Positions 14,340 to 24,837 are shown, numbered from the stretch's first letter. The stretch is 34,071 nucleotides of DNA from Methanobacteriota archaeon (GCA_018650285.1 JABIGF010000001.1:1-34071); one strand, 5' to 3'. The notes: generated by a model from the letters alone, not told the origin. Program-made: numbers and translations.

Positions 14340-15729
14340 TTCAAAATCAACTAAGAAGGGTGATAATTCAGGTGAAGAAAGACCTGAAAATGAACAAAAA
14401 TTCACATTAGTAAAGCCAACCGAAGAAGACGAAGCAATGAAACATAAAATGCTCGAAGTTTGGTCCCAATGTAGGGCGGAATTACTGACTTGGCGACCCT
14501 TTTTAGGAATATTAGCCATGAATTTAGATTTGATCCCAGTAGTTGATAGAAGATGCTCCACAGCATGTACTGATGGCCGCCGAATTTTTTTCAATCCATA
14601 TTTTTTAGCAAACTTAACTGATAATGAAAGAATGGCAATTCTTGCTCACGAGATTTGGCATTGTGGCTTGATGCATTTTTCTCGAGAAATAGGAAGGATA
14701 GAAGAACATAAATTTTGGAATTATGCTATAGATCACGAAGTAAACACTTTGCTTTCTGATGATGGGTTCAGTTTGCCAAGTAATTGTGTGCTTTATGAAC
14801 ACCACAGGGGTTTGTCCTCAGAACAGATATTTGAGTTGCTTGTAAGTGGGAAGTTGCCATTGCGTGGTGAGATAATGGATGATCACATGGAGGAGGAAGG
14901 AGAACCCTCCCTAGATGGTTCCCCTTCAGAAAAGAAACGATCCGAGGATTCTAAGAATAGTAAATCTGAAGGTGGCGACAAATCTAGTGATATTTCAGAT
15001 CGGCATGGCCCATTAACAAGGGAAACTGAGGATGGTATTGAGTTAAAGGATGACAAGAATTTCCGCCCACGGCGTTCAGATCAAATTTGGAAAGATTGGC
15101 GAGCAAAAATGATGGCAGCAGCTCAACAATGTTCTGCCCGTGGTCAAGATTTAAATAATTATGAAATAATTCTAGGTAAAATATTACAATCAAAACTTCC
15201 CTGGAAGGAGATTTTGAGACAATTCTTGACACCTCTTTTTGGGGGTGCTCGTTCATGGTTGCCGCCTAACCGTCGCTATGTTACTCAGGGACTTTATCTC
15301 CCTTCTAGGAAACAAGAAGAATTACTCAAAATTGTTGTTGTAATTGATACCAGTGGAAGTACGATGGGCGACATTGTTGATTCATTTATGTCAGAAGTTA
15401 ATGCTATTGTCAATACATTTGGTGGTTATGAAATGACATTAATGCAGATAGACATGGTTGTACAGGATGTCCAAAAATATTCAATGGAAGAACCATTTAA
15501 TGTGAAAGATTTCACACTTCTGGGCGGGGGTGGAACAGATTTTCGTCCAGCATTTGAGCATGTTGAAGAAGAGATGTACAATGATGTTAAGTTACTGATG
15601 TATTTGACTGATGGTTATGGGGCAGCTCCAGAAAAATCACCTCCTTACCCGGTTCTTTGGGTGTTATGTGAGGGTGGAGTCAAACCAGCAGAATGGGGCC
15701 ATGAGCTACAAATTCCCCCTATAATTTGA
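14332..15729 (+). CDS. Zincin-vWA protein, DUF2201-like
   Basis: 465 aa from a TTG overlapping the MoxR stop. The N-terminal half carries a metallopeptidase-like motif AHEIWH (105-110) with NYAIDHEVN (130-138) as the downstream helix typical of DUF2201. A Ser/Lys/Asp-rich linker (about 175-240) follows. The C-terminal vWA domain has a full MIDAS: DTSGS (339-343), T402 in GGGTDF, and D427 in LTDG. vWA partners of MoxR ATPases bind targets through the metal site; here the zincin domain could cut a target. Peptidase activity is inference. It ends nine bases from the convergent stop of the Ntn-hydrolase. Confidence 0.88.
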   Translation: MSNSKSTKKGDNSGEERPENEQKFTLVKPTEEDEAMKHKMLEVWSQCRAELLTWRPFLGILAMNLDLIPVVDRRCSTACTDGRRIFFNPYFLANLTDNERMAILAHEIWHCGLMHFSREIGRIEEHKFWNYAIDHEVNTLLSDDGFSLPSNCVLYEHHRGLSSEQIFELLVSGKLPLRGEIMDDHMEEEGEPSLDGSPSEKKRSEDSKNSKSEGGDKSSDISDRHGPLTRETEDGIELKDDKNFRPRRSDQIWKDWRAKMMAAAQQCSARGQDLNNYEIILGKILQSKLPWKEILRQFLTPLFGGARSWLPPNRRYVTQGLYLPSRKQEELLKIVVVIDTSGSTMGDIVDSFMSEVNAIVNTFGGYEMTLMQIDMVVQDVQKYSMEEPFNVKDFTLLGGGGTDFRPAFEHVEEEMYNDVKLLMYLTDGYGAAPEKSPPYPVLWVLCEGGVKPAEWGHELQIPPII

Positions 15730-15738
15730 TGGAATACA

Positions 15739-17181
15739 TCACTTCAGGCTAGCACTATCTCTCTGTGCAACTTCTTGACGTGGATTAAGTCCGTAATCTA
15801 CTCTGTTCTCACTCTTTACCCAAAGGAATCCATCTTCCTTGGTAATCGTAGCAACGTCAGTGTGGCCGCCCACCCATCGAACGGGCCTACCTAGATGAGT
15901 GATGGCAGATTCTAGACCAATCAGGGTCTCTGCGAAATTCGCCAATTCATCGATAGGTAATGTTGAAGCAATCATTCTGAATCTATTTCGGCGGGTGTTA
16001 CGTTGAAGTATGGCACGCCCCTTCATATTGAAAAAATGACGGGCTCGTTCGCTCTCTATTTCCTGGGTGATTCGGTTTAGTAATTCTTTGCCCACACCTT
16101 TGACCGTACAAAGGGGTGTCTGGATGAATTCATCCATCGAAGCAGAGATATCTTTGGAAATTGCACGGAGAGAATCAGGATGGATGCCATCCAATATTGC
16201 ATTAATCTCATTCGTCATGGCCATGGTGCACATAAAAGCGCAGGATTTTGTAACACCATCTTCTTTTGTGATCCGTCCCCAGTGTTTATTCAAAGTACTA
16301 ACAGAATTATGATCCACAATCATTGTACAATCAACAGAAGGGCGCCACCTGCCCACACGAAGTCCTACCAAACTGGGAGTATTCTCTTCTTTGCCGAAGC
16401 CGAAAACACTGATCAACGTAGGGTGGTGAATGTTTGTGTCATCTGATAAATATGCATAGAAAATTTCTCTAAGAAGAGGTTTGACAACTGTTTTCGGAAG
16501 AGAATGGTAGGAGACGAATGTATCTATGATTGGATTGACAATGGAAGAAAATTGTTGAGACATATTCTTCTTTATCGAGGGCCAATTTTCGTCCCGAGTT
16601 AAATTGTTTTGATGATAGTCAATTATCTCATCTCTGAGATTTTCGGTGAGTTTGCTGCGAATTGTGTCATCCAATCCTAGTGAGTCTGATATTAGGATAT
16701 CTGTGTCGAATTTGTATCTCCAACTATCAATGTCCAAGAAGTCTTCTTTCTTGAGTATGAGGCTGTCCCATTCGTTCATTGCTTGCAATGATTTGAAAAT
16801 AGTACGTGGGTAGTCCAATAATTCACGCGTAAGATCCTCTTTCTCTTCCAATGTCATGTTCTTACAGGTCGTAAGCGGGCTTTCCTGACTACCAGGGAAC
16901 ACAACAAGGAATTGACGAAATTCATTCACGTAATCGATTAGATGCGGTAACTCTGCATTGTAAGGATGCTTCGCTGCGAAATGGGCTCGGAATTGTCCAA
17001 AGATATTTGAGAATGAAATTCCGCGATAAGATGCGGTTCCCGCAGTCATGAAACCTACAGGTTGCCGGCCTGCTAATTGGTAAATCTTAGTCGCAGAATA
17101 CGTACGGTCCCCAACTGTTACAGCGCTGTCAGATGCGACAGCAACACCATCAGAATTTAGTAATGCAATTTGCGAGGTCAT
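15739..17181 (-). CDS. Proteasome-like Ntn-hydrolase, 480 aa
   Basis: 480 aa starting MTSQIALLNSDGVAVASDS. After removal of Met, Thr becomes residue 1, Asp lies at position 17 and Lys at 31. This mirrors the Thr1, Asp17 and Lys33 active site of proteasome beta subunits and HslV, including the DGVVLAADS-like strand. A GTAS loop (KIYQLAGRQPVGFMTAGTAS) follows. It is about twice the size of a proteasome subunit; the rest is unrecognised. A protease or amidohydrolase ready after Met removal, with no propeptide, is the best reading. Convergent with the vWA gene and transcribed in the same direction as the large helicase gene 100 bases upstream. Could be an effector or an independent housekeeping enzyme. 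Confidence 0.75.
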   Translation of the reverse strand: MTSQIALLNSDGVAVASDSAVTVGDRTYSATKIYQLAGRQPVGFMTAGTASYRGISFSNIFGQFRAHFAAKHPYNAELPHLIDYVNEFRQFLVVFPGSQESPLTTCKNMTLEEKEDLTRELLDYPRTIFKSLQAMNEWDSLILKKEDFLDIDSWRYKFDTDILISDSLGLDDTIRSKLTENLRDEIIDYHQNNLTRDENWPSIKKNMSQQFSSIVNPIIDTFVSYHSLPKTVVKPLLREIFYAYLSDDTNIHHPTLISVFGFGKEENTPSLVGLRVGRWRPSVDCTMIVDHNSVSTLNKHWGRITKEDGVTKSCAFMCTMAMTNEINAILDGIHPDSLRAISKDISASMDEFIQTPLCTVKGVGKELLNRITQEIESERARHFFNMKGRAILQRNTRRNRFRMIASTLPIDELANFAETLIGLESAITHLGRPVRWVGGHTDVATITKEDGFLWVKSENRVDYGLNPRQEVAQRDSASLK

Positions 17182-17282
17182 CGCACATCGCAGGGGCTGT
17201 CATTCTTCAATGTCTCGCCCGGAAAGTTAGAATAAATTTTCATAAAAACAATTCTACGTTCGCTAAATTAACTGATAGTAGT

Positions 17283-20200
17283 TCACTTCATTATTTTAGA
17301 TATGTCCTCAAAGCCTTTTTTGATTTTCTCAATTTCGTTATTATCCCAAACAATCGAATCATTCTTTTCAATAACTATTCCACTCATCACTAATATATCA
17401 ATTATAAATCCTTTCACACTACCATCTTTAGTTGTTGGCCTACTCATTTTGACACCCCATGAGGGGGTGACTTTAATCCTAACTTCTGGTAAGGTATCCC
17501 AACCTGGCCATTTCCTTTTCTTAATATCACGCCAATCGTTAATTCGTGCCACCTGATCTAAAATATCTTTTTTGTAGAAATCTAATATTTTTCTCATTAG
17601 AGTTTTTAGATTCATAGATTTTCCCTTTTGAGCCTCCATTCTTTTGATTACAAGATTTGTAGCGATTTTTGATATATTGATAATAATTGGGCGGACATCC
17701 TCTGGCCTTTTAGCCAGAGATATTTCCAACAAATGATCCCCCCAATTCACATCCCATCTATGTTTGGTCAGAAACCATTCTTTTTTTGTAATATTAAATG
17801 GCGAGAATTTTTTCTCCCCACTTTCCCAAAACCCTTGATTTGAAAGAATCATGGGTTTAAAGACGGGTCTGTTTTCCATGGTCAAATCCAATAGCGCATC
17901 TTGTAAAACGGAAATTTTGATGTCATTGATATTATTATCCGGAATAAATTCAAACTTGCCATTGGATAATTTTGCCTTTGGTAAAGAAGGATATAACTTA
18001 CATATTTTGTTTAATTCCGTCCTATGGTTTTCATGCCCCGTTGCAATTTCCAATATCCATAAATGAGCTGCCCAACGGTGAATCAATTCTTTCATAATCG
18101 TTCCACATTTTTTTATTTCATCCTTTATGCGGGAATCCCACTTCTCCTTTGTTTCGGCTCGATTTCCTTTTTCCCTTCTAGCCCAATCCTTTTCAATCAA
18201 TTTTTTAATCATCTCTAGATTTGTATCTAAAGTGTTTGAGACCCAATCCTGGTTTTCATCTTTTTTAACTAAATTAATCATAGTTTTAACTAATATTGGT
18301 AACCGTTCTTTTTCTTCGAAAAACCTCTGAACATCGTTTTGTTCCTTATAGATCATTTCAAACCCTTTCAATATTGAAACAACTTCTAACATAGTAATTG
18401 CAAGTTTGGTTTCGATTTTTGACACCGCTTTCCAACTTTTGTCATCAATAGTAATATGCCCTGGTATATTTTTCGATCTTGTTAAACTATCATTTTTAGT
18501 TATGTTTTTCACGCCTTCTTGTAGGGCAACTTGAATGACGTCGTTAAGAAGTTCCTCATTTCGATCTTGATTTATTTTTATGCGGATTTGAGAACCAGAA
18601 ACTTCCAGTGTTTCTGGTATTGAAATCCCTCCTAAGTGTGTTGTAATTTTCCATCTTAACTTTTCATTTGTTATTTCTTTTAACCAAGTATTCAAATATT
18701 TATTTATCAAAGGCGTCAATATTTCCCATGCATTATGCTGTTGTATATTTTCTTCGTCTTTAATTTGTATCATTCTTTTAACTAAAATAATTTTATACTG
18801 AACAGGTAATTTAGCTAAATTAGCAACAATTTCAGTAACTTCACTATTAAATACATCTTTAATTAACCGTATACCATGAGGTGAATTAATAATTGATTCA
18901 AAAGCAACCCTTTCGTTTTCATCTTCATCTCCACATTCTGCAAGAAAGTGAGAGAGTAGGTTACTTGGGATGTCTGGTTTAGGTATTATTGAATACAATA
19001 GAAACGCCTGCAGTAATATTTTATCATCGGTTGATTTTGAAATAGAATTGAGGAACCGTGATAAAACGGAGAAATCTTTAACGATCTTTTCATCTTTCCC
19101 ATGTCTTATTTTCTCCATCAATTTCATCAAATTTGAATCCATAATTTCTCCATATTCCCATACTTCGTTATTAGCTAGGATGGACAAACACTTTTCAATT
19201 GCTTTATTGTTATCTTTTAATAGTAATGTATCCCATTTTCCATATTCCGATTTTGAAATTTGCTCGTTATAAAAATCTAATTCTGATAGGCCCTCGTTGT
19301 CGTCATTTTCTCTTGTAATCCGATACTTTGTTTCAATATCGTCAATTACTCGTAGTGTTGCTTTTTTGACGATATCAAAATAGTTCATCTCATAATTATT
19401 GTTTTCGTCCCATTCAAAGTGTTCCATTCGTCCAATTATTTTGCTAATTAATTCTGAAATATTCCAAACTATAGGTAAATTAATTATCCAATTCATATCG
19501 TGATTAATTTGGCAGGAGTTAGAGAGTATTTGATTCATGTAACCATTATCTGATAATTCTTCTAAAGCACCTATTAGAGAATCCAAATTATCCATGTTTA
19601 ATATTAGTTTTAGTAAAGGATTCTCTGAAATAATATCAAGTTCAATTTCTTCATTATTTTCGCTCAAAGATAGTGTTGATTCGTAATCGTCAATTTTTTC
19701 AAACAATTCCCTAATGTTGGATTCGTTGCCATCATTTCCAATAATTATCTCCCATCTAGAATGGAACCGAGGAATTTGTTCCGCTAAACTAGGATCATTC
19801 GTAGATCTTTGAAGCAATTTTATTCCTTCTGTTAAAGCAATAAGAGAGCTATTTTGTTTAGAGTAATGATGTGGTTTGAGAATAGACCTTATTGATTCTA
19901 TATCTTTTGTACCAGTCATAAATTCATCATCAAATGTAGGCGCTTTTAATTGAAGTAATTGGTTTTCTTGGCTATTTAATCCAGAACTATCACTAATTCC
20001 GGCCGGTGCAGTTAGTACAAGCATCTTTTGTGTTGCTCTTGATAATGCCACTAGCATCCGGCTTCTCATTAATTCCAAATCAGATTCTTCAATCCATTTC
20101 TCTGGTTCATTCTTTCCTTTTATTTTGTCATAAACACTAAAAAATTGTCCTTTCTGTGATACAATCCAGCCGCCTATCACAACTACCGATGGTCTTTCTA

Positions 20201-23200
20201 AACCCTTAATAGTCCAAGTATCAAAGACTTCGGATTCTTTAATTTTCTTGTCAATATCGTCATCCTCCATTCGTCTAATAATATAATCATGAACAGCACG
20301 GTCTGTGATGACCAGTGAAATACTAGATTCTGAATTTAAAACAACCATGATGTTGGATATTATCTGTTCCCACTCATCCCAGGATTTAGTAGTAATTATT
20401 TTTGCAGGTATAAGCGATGGGTCAGGGTCTTCTTTCATAAATTCCATTGACAATTCATTACTCTCCCCTCCTAACCAATTATTACCTTGTAACATAATTT
20501 TACCAATTGAAGCAACGTTTCTCTGATTTTCTTTAAGTTGAGTCACTGGGTTTCCTTTTCCTTCTATTAATTGAGATAGATGAAAATTCTTATACATCAA
20601 TTTTTGAGCCTTAAGCGATTCAGAATTAATAATTATATTTGCAATTTCCCCAATCTCTTTAGAGAATTCATCCCACTCAAAACGATCTTGATTTAATGCT
20701 TGATTTTCATCTCCAACGAACATTAATTTGTGCCCCATTTCATTCTCATTTCTATCGGGGCACATAAATGAAGAAAGTATGGCGAATTGGGAGGGTAAAT
20801 CTTGTATTTCATCAACTAAGATTGCCTCATAGAACCCCTTCTCACTAATTTTATTTTTCAGGTCATTTACTATTTGCTTATCATTTTCCTCTTCTGATTG
20901 AAAAGGAGATCTAACTGGGAAATCCTCAAATAATTTTTCTAATTCCAAATCATTTTGCATCTTAATCTCAACATGAATAAACCGATTTCTTAAGATAATA
21001 CAAGCCAAATGTAATGGGAATCGTTCTTTTGATAATTGGCCTATTAATCGGTACCATTTTTGTGCTATTTTTTCTCCATTCTTATCTCTTTTTGCTGTTA
21101 ATGATTCCTTGAGGTATTTTGTTTCATCTTTTAATTCACCAGTATGAATTTGAAAAATACAATTTTGGTAGTCATCAAGGCATAGTCTCCAATAATTGTT
21201 TTTTTCAGTCCTTGAAATACCTGTAATATCCATTTTGTCAAATGTTTTCCGTAAGAGTGGAATTTCAATTAACCAGTCAGGTTCCCCACGTGTATCTTTT
21301 TTCTTGCAATCTTTTATGAAATCAGGGGCCCAAGTTGAAATAATTTTTTTCACGCTTCCAATTTCCATTTTCTTCATTATTTCCTCAATTCCTCGTTCGG
21401 TCCCCTCTAACCTTTCAGTATCTTTGTGCATCTCAGGTATTTCTATTTCAATAGCATCAGCTAATTGTGAATTTAAAGTAACTATTAATCCCTTTTTGTC
21501 GATATTTTTATCTAACAAATTATTGAGGTGACCAATCATCATTTCAACTCCTGTGAAAGTTTTCCCAGTGCCAGGGAAACCAGAAAGGAGTAGAGGTTTT
21601 GACTTCTGTGCCAAAACAGTATCAAATTGTTCAGTTGAAAGTTTTTTCACACGTTCTTCAAAATCGCCACGAGGTGTTTGAAATTCAGGCCACGTCTTAA
21701 ACGCACTTTTCCACGGTTCACCACCACGCTTCAATACACGCCAATCAGTTTTCTCAACTTGACTTTTCATCGGTTCAATAATATTGATGAAAGAACCGGT
21801 ACGTTTGCAGAATTCTTCCAATAATATTGAATCATTCCAAGGAAAGCGCCAATTAAAAAGTAATTGTCCACTAATTTTCTTTTCCAACCCTGATGAATCT
21901 TTATCTTGTTTCACATATTGAATCACAGCGAATTCAGCAAATGAGCGATGACTGACGCGATACTCACCATCTCTGATTTTTTTCAACATGCCGAATTGTT
22001 CTAAATCAGCACATTCTTGCCAATATTCTTTACACAATTCTGGCGACAGTTTTTCTTTCAGTTTTTCGGGCCGATTCTCTACAATGTGATAGTTGTACAA
22101 TCCAAATTTATTTATTAATTCTTTAACTTTGGTGTTTTCCTTTCTCACTTCAGTAATTGAATCAATCATAAATTGAGATAAAATATCATACAATATCATA
22201 TAACTATATTTTGATAATTTTTCAAGTTCTATACTTTCCCCTAGGCTATTTATAGGCTCAGTGTCTTGTTCGAATCGGGCTTCAGATTTTTTGACATTTT
22301 CAATTAGGTATTCGTTTAATTTTTTTGCAAATTTATTCCGAATATCTTTTGGCAGTCTAAAGTTTGTCTCCAAAGTCAGTAATAAGGGATTATTTTCATA
22401 ACAATGCTTTAACCACTTATTTTGTTCTTCACTTATTTTCTTGCTTAACGTTTGATCTATTTCAACACCTTTCAATTTCGGGACATCTATTTCTTTAAAT
22501 GCCTGTTTAAATGTTGCATGTGTTCTATGCCCACCCAACCCTTCATTGTTGTAATCATGTTCTCTACATGTCCAAATAGGTTGTAGTCCATTTTCTAATA
22601 ATCGTTTTGATGTTTCTAAAAATTGATCAACTAATTTCCCATCTCCTCTTGATATTTCATCTAGGGAATCTATGAAGATGACTCCTCGATTTGTGTCTGT
22701 AATGTTTCTTCTTTTGCAAAATTGTTCAATGCTTTCCTTTTGGTTACGCCAAGCAGGATCATGCATCCCCTCCAGTATTGAATCCCAAAGAGCTTTCTTA
22801 TGCGAACTAACATCTTTTAATTGAGAATAGATAATCAAATGTTTATCATCAATTCCATCACCTTCATTCATTCCAATTAATCTACTAATTATTTTACCCA
22901 AAAATATCGACTTTCCAGAACCAGAATTTCCTTTAATAATTCTAACTTTTGCCGTAATCTTCTTGTTCTGATTTCTAGTAACATTGTCTAATTCATTTTT
23001 GATATTTTTAGAAATGTCCAAATCCGGATACTCTTTAAAATCCTTTATGGCTTCATTCATTTCCTTTTCTTCTGTTGAAAGTTTAACATCTAATTCGTCT
23101 GTATCGTCACATACTAAATACCTTAAAGGAAATTGCAAGTTCGCACCTGATTTTGGGTATATGGGCATATAATTTTGTACATAAGCTGCCACATCATGGC

Positions 23201-23222
23201 GGTAATCATTCTTATTCATCAT
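17283..23222 (-). CDS. Giant NACHT-like ATPase fused to SF1 helicase
   Basis: 1979 aa from ATG 23222 (ATG 23219 and GTG 23228 are alternatives). Residues 98-105 (GNSGSGKS) and 180-189 (VIFIDSLDEI) are a STAND/NACHT-type Walker A and B. SHRSFAEFAVIQYV around 424-437 matches the conserved segment after NACHT domains. A second ATPase starts at 548-555 (GFPGTGKT), with DEIQD at 804-808 and ALSRATQK at 1059-1066, motifs I, II and VI of UvrD/Rep-type SF1 helicases. The last 900 residues are helical and unrecognised. Such fusions fit an intracellular sensor that couples to nucleic-acid unwinding. The start overlaps the 540-aa gene by 11 bases, so the two likely work together. AT-rich. Confidence 0.85.
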   Translation of the reverse strand: MMNKNDYRHDVAAYVQNYMPIYPKSGANLQFPLRYLVCDDTDELDVKLSTEEKEMNEAIKDFKEYPDLDISKNIKNELDNVTRNQNKKITAKVRIIKGNSGSGKSIFLGKIISRLIGMNEGDGIDDKHLIIYSQLKDVSSHKKALWDSILEGMHDPAWRNQKESIEQFCKRRNITDTNRGVIFIDSLDEISRGDGKLVDQFLETSKRLLENGLQPIWTCREHDYNNEGLGGHRTHATFKQAFKEIDVPKLKGVEIDQTLSKKISEEQNKWLKHCYENNPLLLTLETNFRLPKDIRNKFAKKLNEYLIENVKKSEARFEQDTEPINSLGESIELEKLSKYSYMILYDILSQFMIDSITEVRKENTKVKELINKFGLYNYHIVENRPEKLKEKLSPELCKEYWQECADLEQFGMLKKIRDGEYRVSHRSFAEFAVIQYVKQDKDSSGLEKKISGQLLFNWRFPWNDSILLEEFCKRTGSFINIIEPMKSQVEKTDWRVLKRGGEPWKSAFKTWPEFQTPRGDFEERVKKLSTEQFDTVLAQKSKPLLLSGFPGTGKTFTGVEMMIGHLNNLLDKNIDKKGLIVTLNSQLADAIEIEIPEMHKDTERLEGTERGIEEIMKKMEIGSVKKIISTWAPDFIKDCKKKDTRGEPDWLIEIPLLRKTFDKMDITGISRTEKNNYWRLCLDDYQNCIFQIHTGELKDETKYLKESLTAKRDKNGEKIAQKWYRLIGQLSKERFPLHLACIILRNRFIHVEIKMQNDLELEKLFEDFPVRSPFQSEEENDKQIVNDLKNKISEKGFYEAILVDEIQDLPSQFAILSSFMCPDRNENEMGHKLMFVGDENQALNQDRFEWDEFSKEIGEIANIIINSESLKAQKLMYKNFHLSQLIEGKGNPVTQLKENQRNVASIGKIMLQGNNWLGGESNELSMEFMKEDPDPSLIPAKIITTKSWDEWEQIISNIMVVLNSESSISLVITDRAVHDYIIRRMEDDDIDKKIKESEVFDTWTIKGLERPSVVVIGGWIVSQKGQFFSVYDKIKGKNEPEKWIEESDLELMRSRMLVALSRATQKMLVLTAPAGISDSSGLNSQENQLLQLKAPTFDDEFMTGTKDIESIRSILKPHHYSKQNSSLIALTEGIKLLQRSTNDPSLAEQIPRFHSRWEIIIGNDGNESNIRELFEKIDDYESTLSLSENNEEIELDIISENPLLKLILNMDNLDSLIGALEELSDNGYMNQILSNSCQINHDMNWIINLPIVWNISELISKIIGRMEHFEWDENNNYEMNYFDIVKKATLRVIDDIETKYRITRENDDNEGLSELDFYNEQISKSEYGKWDTLLLKDNNKAIEKCLSILANNEVWEYGEIMDSNLMKLMEKIRHGKDEKIVKDFSVLSRFLNSISKSTDDKILLQAFLLYSIIPKPDIPSNLLSHFLAECGDEDENERVAFESIINSPHGIRLIKDVFNSEVTEIVANLAKLPVQYKIILVKRMIQIKDEENIQQHNAWEILTPLINKYLNTWLKEITNEKLRWKITTHLGGISIPETLEVSGSQIRIKINQDRNEELLNDVIQVALQEGVKNITKNDSLTRSKNIPGHITIDDKSWKAVSKIETKLAITMLEVVSILKGFEMIYKEQNDVQRFFEEKERLPILVKTMINLVKKDENQDWVSNTLDTNLEMIKKLIEKDWARREKGNRAETKEKWDSRIKDEIKKCGTIMKELIHRWAAHLWILEIATGHENHRTELNKICKLYPSLPKAKLSNGKFEFIPDNNINDIKISVLQDALLDLTMENRPVFKPMILSNQGFWESGEKKFSPFNITKKEWFLTKHRWDVNWGDHLLEISLAKRPEDVRPIIINISKIATNLVIKRMEAQKGKSMNLKTLMRKILDFYKKDILDQVARINDWRDIKKRKWPGWDTLPEVRIKVTPSWGVKMSRPTTKDGSVKGFIIDILVMSGIVIEKNDSIVWDNNEIEKIKKGFEDISKIMK

Positions 23223-24834
23223 TATCACCGCCGTGGTTTAATTCGCCTACCTTATCAATAGCATACAATTTATAAATTTCTTTATTTTTATCAAATGGTC
23301 CTAATGTTGACAGCAGCTTTCCTAAAAAAACATGAATTTCTTTATTCAGTGAATTTAGTGTAATAATATTGACTCTAAAATTTGTAATTTGTTCAAACCG
23401 CCTTAGGGATGGATTTTCATCCCCGTTATGTGCGAAAGAGCAGGCTAAATTGTAAATTTGTCCAAAGCTATCATTTGATTCAATATAAAATTCGAGAATT
23501 TCAAGCCATATTAAGGGATTATTAGACATCCACTCCCTATGATGAGTACTCAAATCAAGATTTTGATTATTTTTTAGTTCCATAATATTTTGTTTTAATA
23601 TTTGAAGTAATACATCATTATTCCACAAATCCCATACCCGTATCGGGTCATCACCATTATTTCGATAACCTCCGTGGCCTTCAGCGTAACTTGGAATCCT
23701 TTCCCATTTATCTAAGTGACATAAAAACCGTAAAAACCTCCCCCTTCGTTTTTTTTCCCCCTCCCAAAAATTTCGTATTGGTTCATTATCTAAGCTACTG
23801 AATTTTGGGTTGCAATAAATTCTTTTACAATCAATGCTATCTAAATTCTTAACAATATCACTTATAATGTTAGCATCGAGTGGTGGCCCCCAAGTATCAA
23901 GTAATTTATTATCACAATTTTCCTGAGGCACAATACCCTCTTGTGGCGGTTGCTGATCTAATTCTTTATATTTCATGGCAATTTGTCCGTCTATTGCTAA
24001 ATATTCATGCCTCATTGTTCTTGAGGAATCATACATGATTGCCCTTAGTAATGGCTCATCAACCAATCTTGAATGTTTAATTGATAAAAGCTGTTTGATA
24101 ATATTTGAAAAAAACAGGCCGAATGTATTTTCATCTATATCTGGTACCATAATATGATTCGTAATAATGGACTGTGGTAGAAAATCAAGTTCAACATTAG
24201 TCATACATGATGAAAAACTAGATTCTAACATTATATTTCTGTAATCAAGTTGTCTTGGAGGTGAGAAAAAATGCACGGATCGGACTCTTAAAATCCCATC
24301 ATCTTCATCAAACAAACCTCTAACTAAGTCTAAATTGATTTGGTTAATATCACCTATTAATTGGGCGTCATTTTCAAATGCTATAAAATGAATGGTGGAG
24401 TCAAGGTGTTTCATCATCATCTGTTTTAATTGTCGAGAAATATTGTCCCATTGCCCGTTATCGGGAAAAAATTTTGTTATACATTCATTATCTATAATAA
24501 TCAAATCAATTTTGGTATTTCTATATTCTTGTTCAATCCGGCTTAATTTATTCCCGGCTTCAATTGTGGTTGATATATATCTTTGTTTTTTTTCGAAATC
24601 GTCATTTATAATACCCACATAGGGATTATTTCCAATATTTGATTTTATAACAATAAAATCATTATCTTGTTGTATAGATGTTCTTAAGGCGTTTTCATAT
24701 TCAAGCCATTCTTGTATGTTTCTATCAATGAATAAATGCACATTATCAGACATTTTCCGAAGAACTTCTTGAGTATCTTCGGTTAAACATTCATCTTCAT
24801 CCATATCGAATTTGATAATTCTTGTTTGAACCAT
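23212..24834 (-). CDS. Unrecognised 540-aa partner of the NACHT-helicase
   Basis: 540 aa from ATG 24834 with a GGGGGGG stretch seven bases upstream as binding site (TTG 24837 adjoins). Soluble, rich in Asp, Asn and Ile, with no transmembrane segment and no catalytic motif I can name. A central part (about 140-270) looks alpha/beta, and the C-terminal part helical. Its stop overlaps the helicase start, indicating a two-gene unit. It may be the recognition or effector subunit. Codon use matches the helicase, so they probably arrived together. Confidence 0.75.
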   Translation of the reverse strand: MVQTRIIKFDMDEDECLTEDTQEVLRKMSDNVHLFIDRNIQEWLEYENALRTSIQQDNDFIVIKSNIGNNPYVGIINDDFEKKQRYISTTIEAGNKLSRIEQEYRNTKIDLIIIDNECITKFFPDNGQWDNISRQLKQMMMKHLDSTIHFIAFENDAQLIGDINQINLDLVRGLFDEDDGILRVRSVHFFSPPRQLDYRNIMLESSFSSCMTNVELDFLPQSIITNHIMVPDIDENTFGLFFSNIIKQLLSIKHSRLVDEPLLRAIMYDSSRTMRHEYLAIDGQIAMKYKELDQQPPQEGIVPQENCDNKLLDTWGPPLDANIISDIVKNLDSIDCKRIYCNPKFSSLDNEPIRNFWEGEKKRRGRFLRFLCHLDKWERIPSYAEGHGGYRNNGDDPIRVWDLWNNDVLLQILKQNIMELKNNQNLDLSTHHREWMSNNPLIWLEILEFYIESNDSFGQIYNLACSFAHNGDENPSLRRFEQITNFRVNIITLNSLNKEIHVFLGKLLSTLGPFDKNKEIYKLYAIDKVGELNHGGDNDE

Positions 24835-24837
24835 CAA

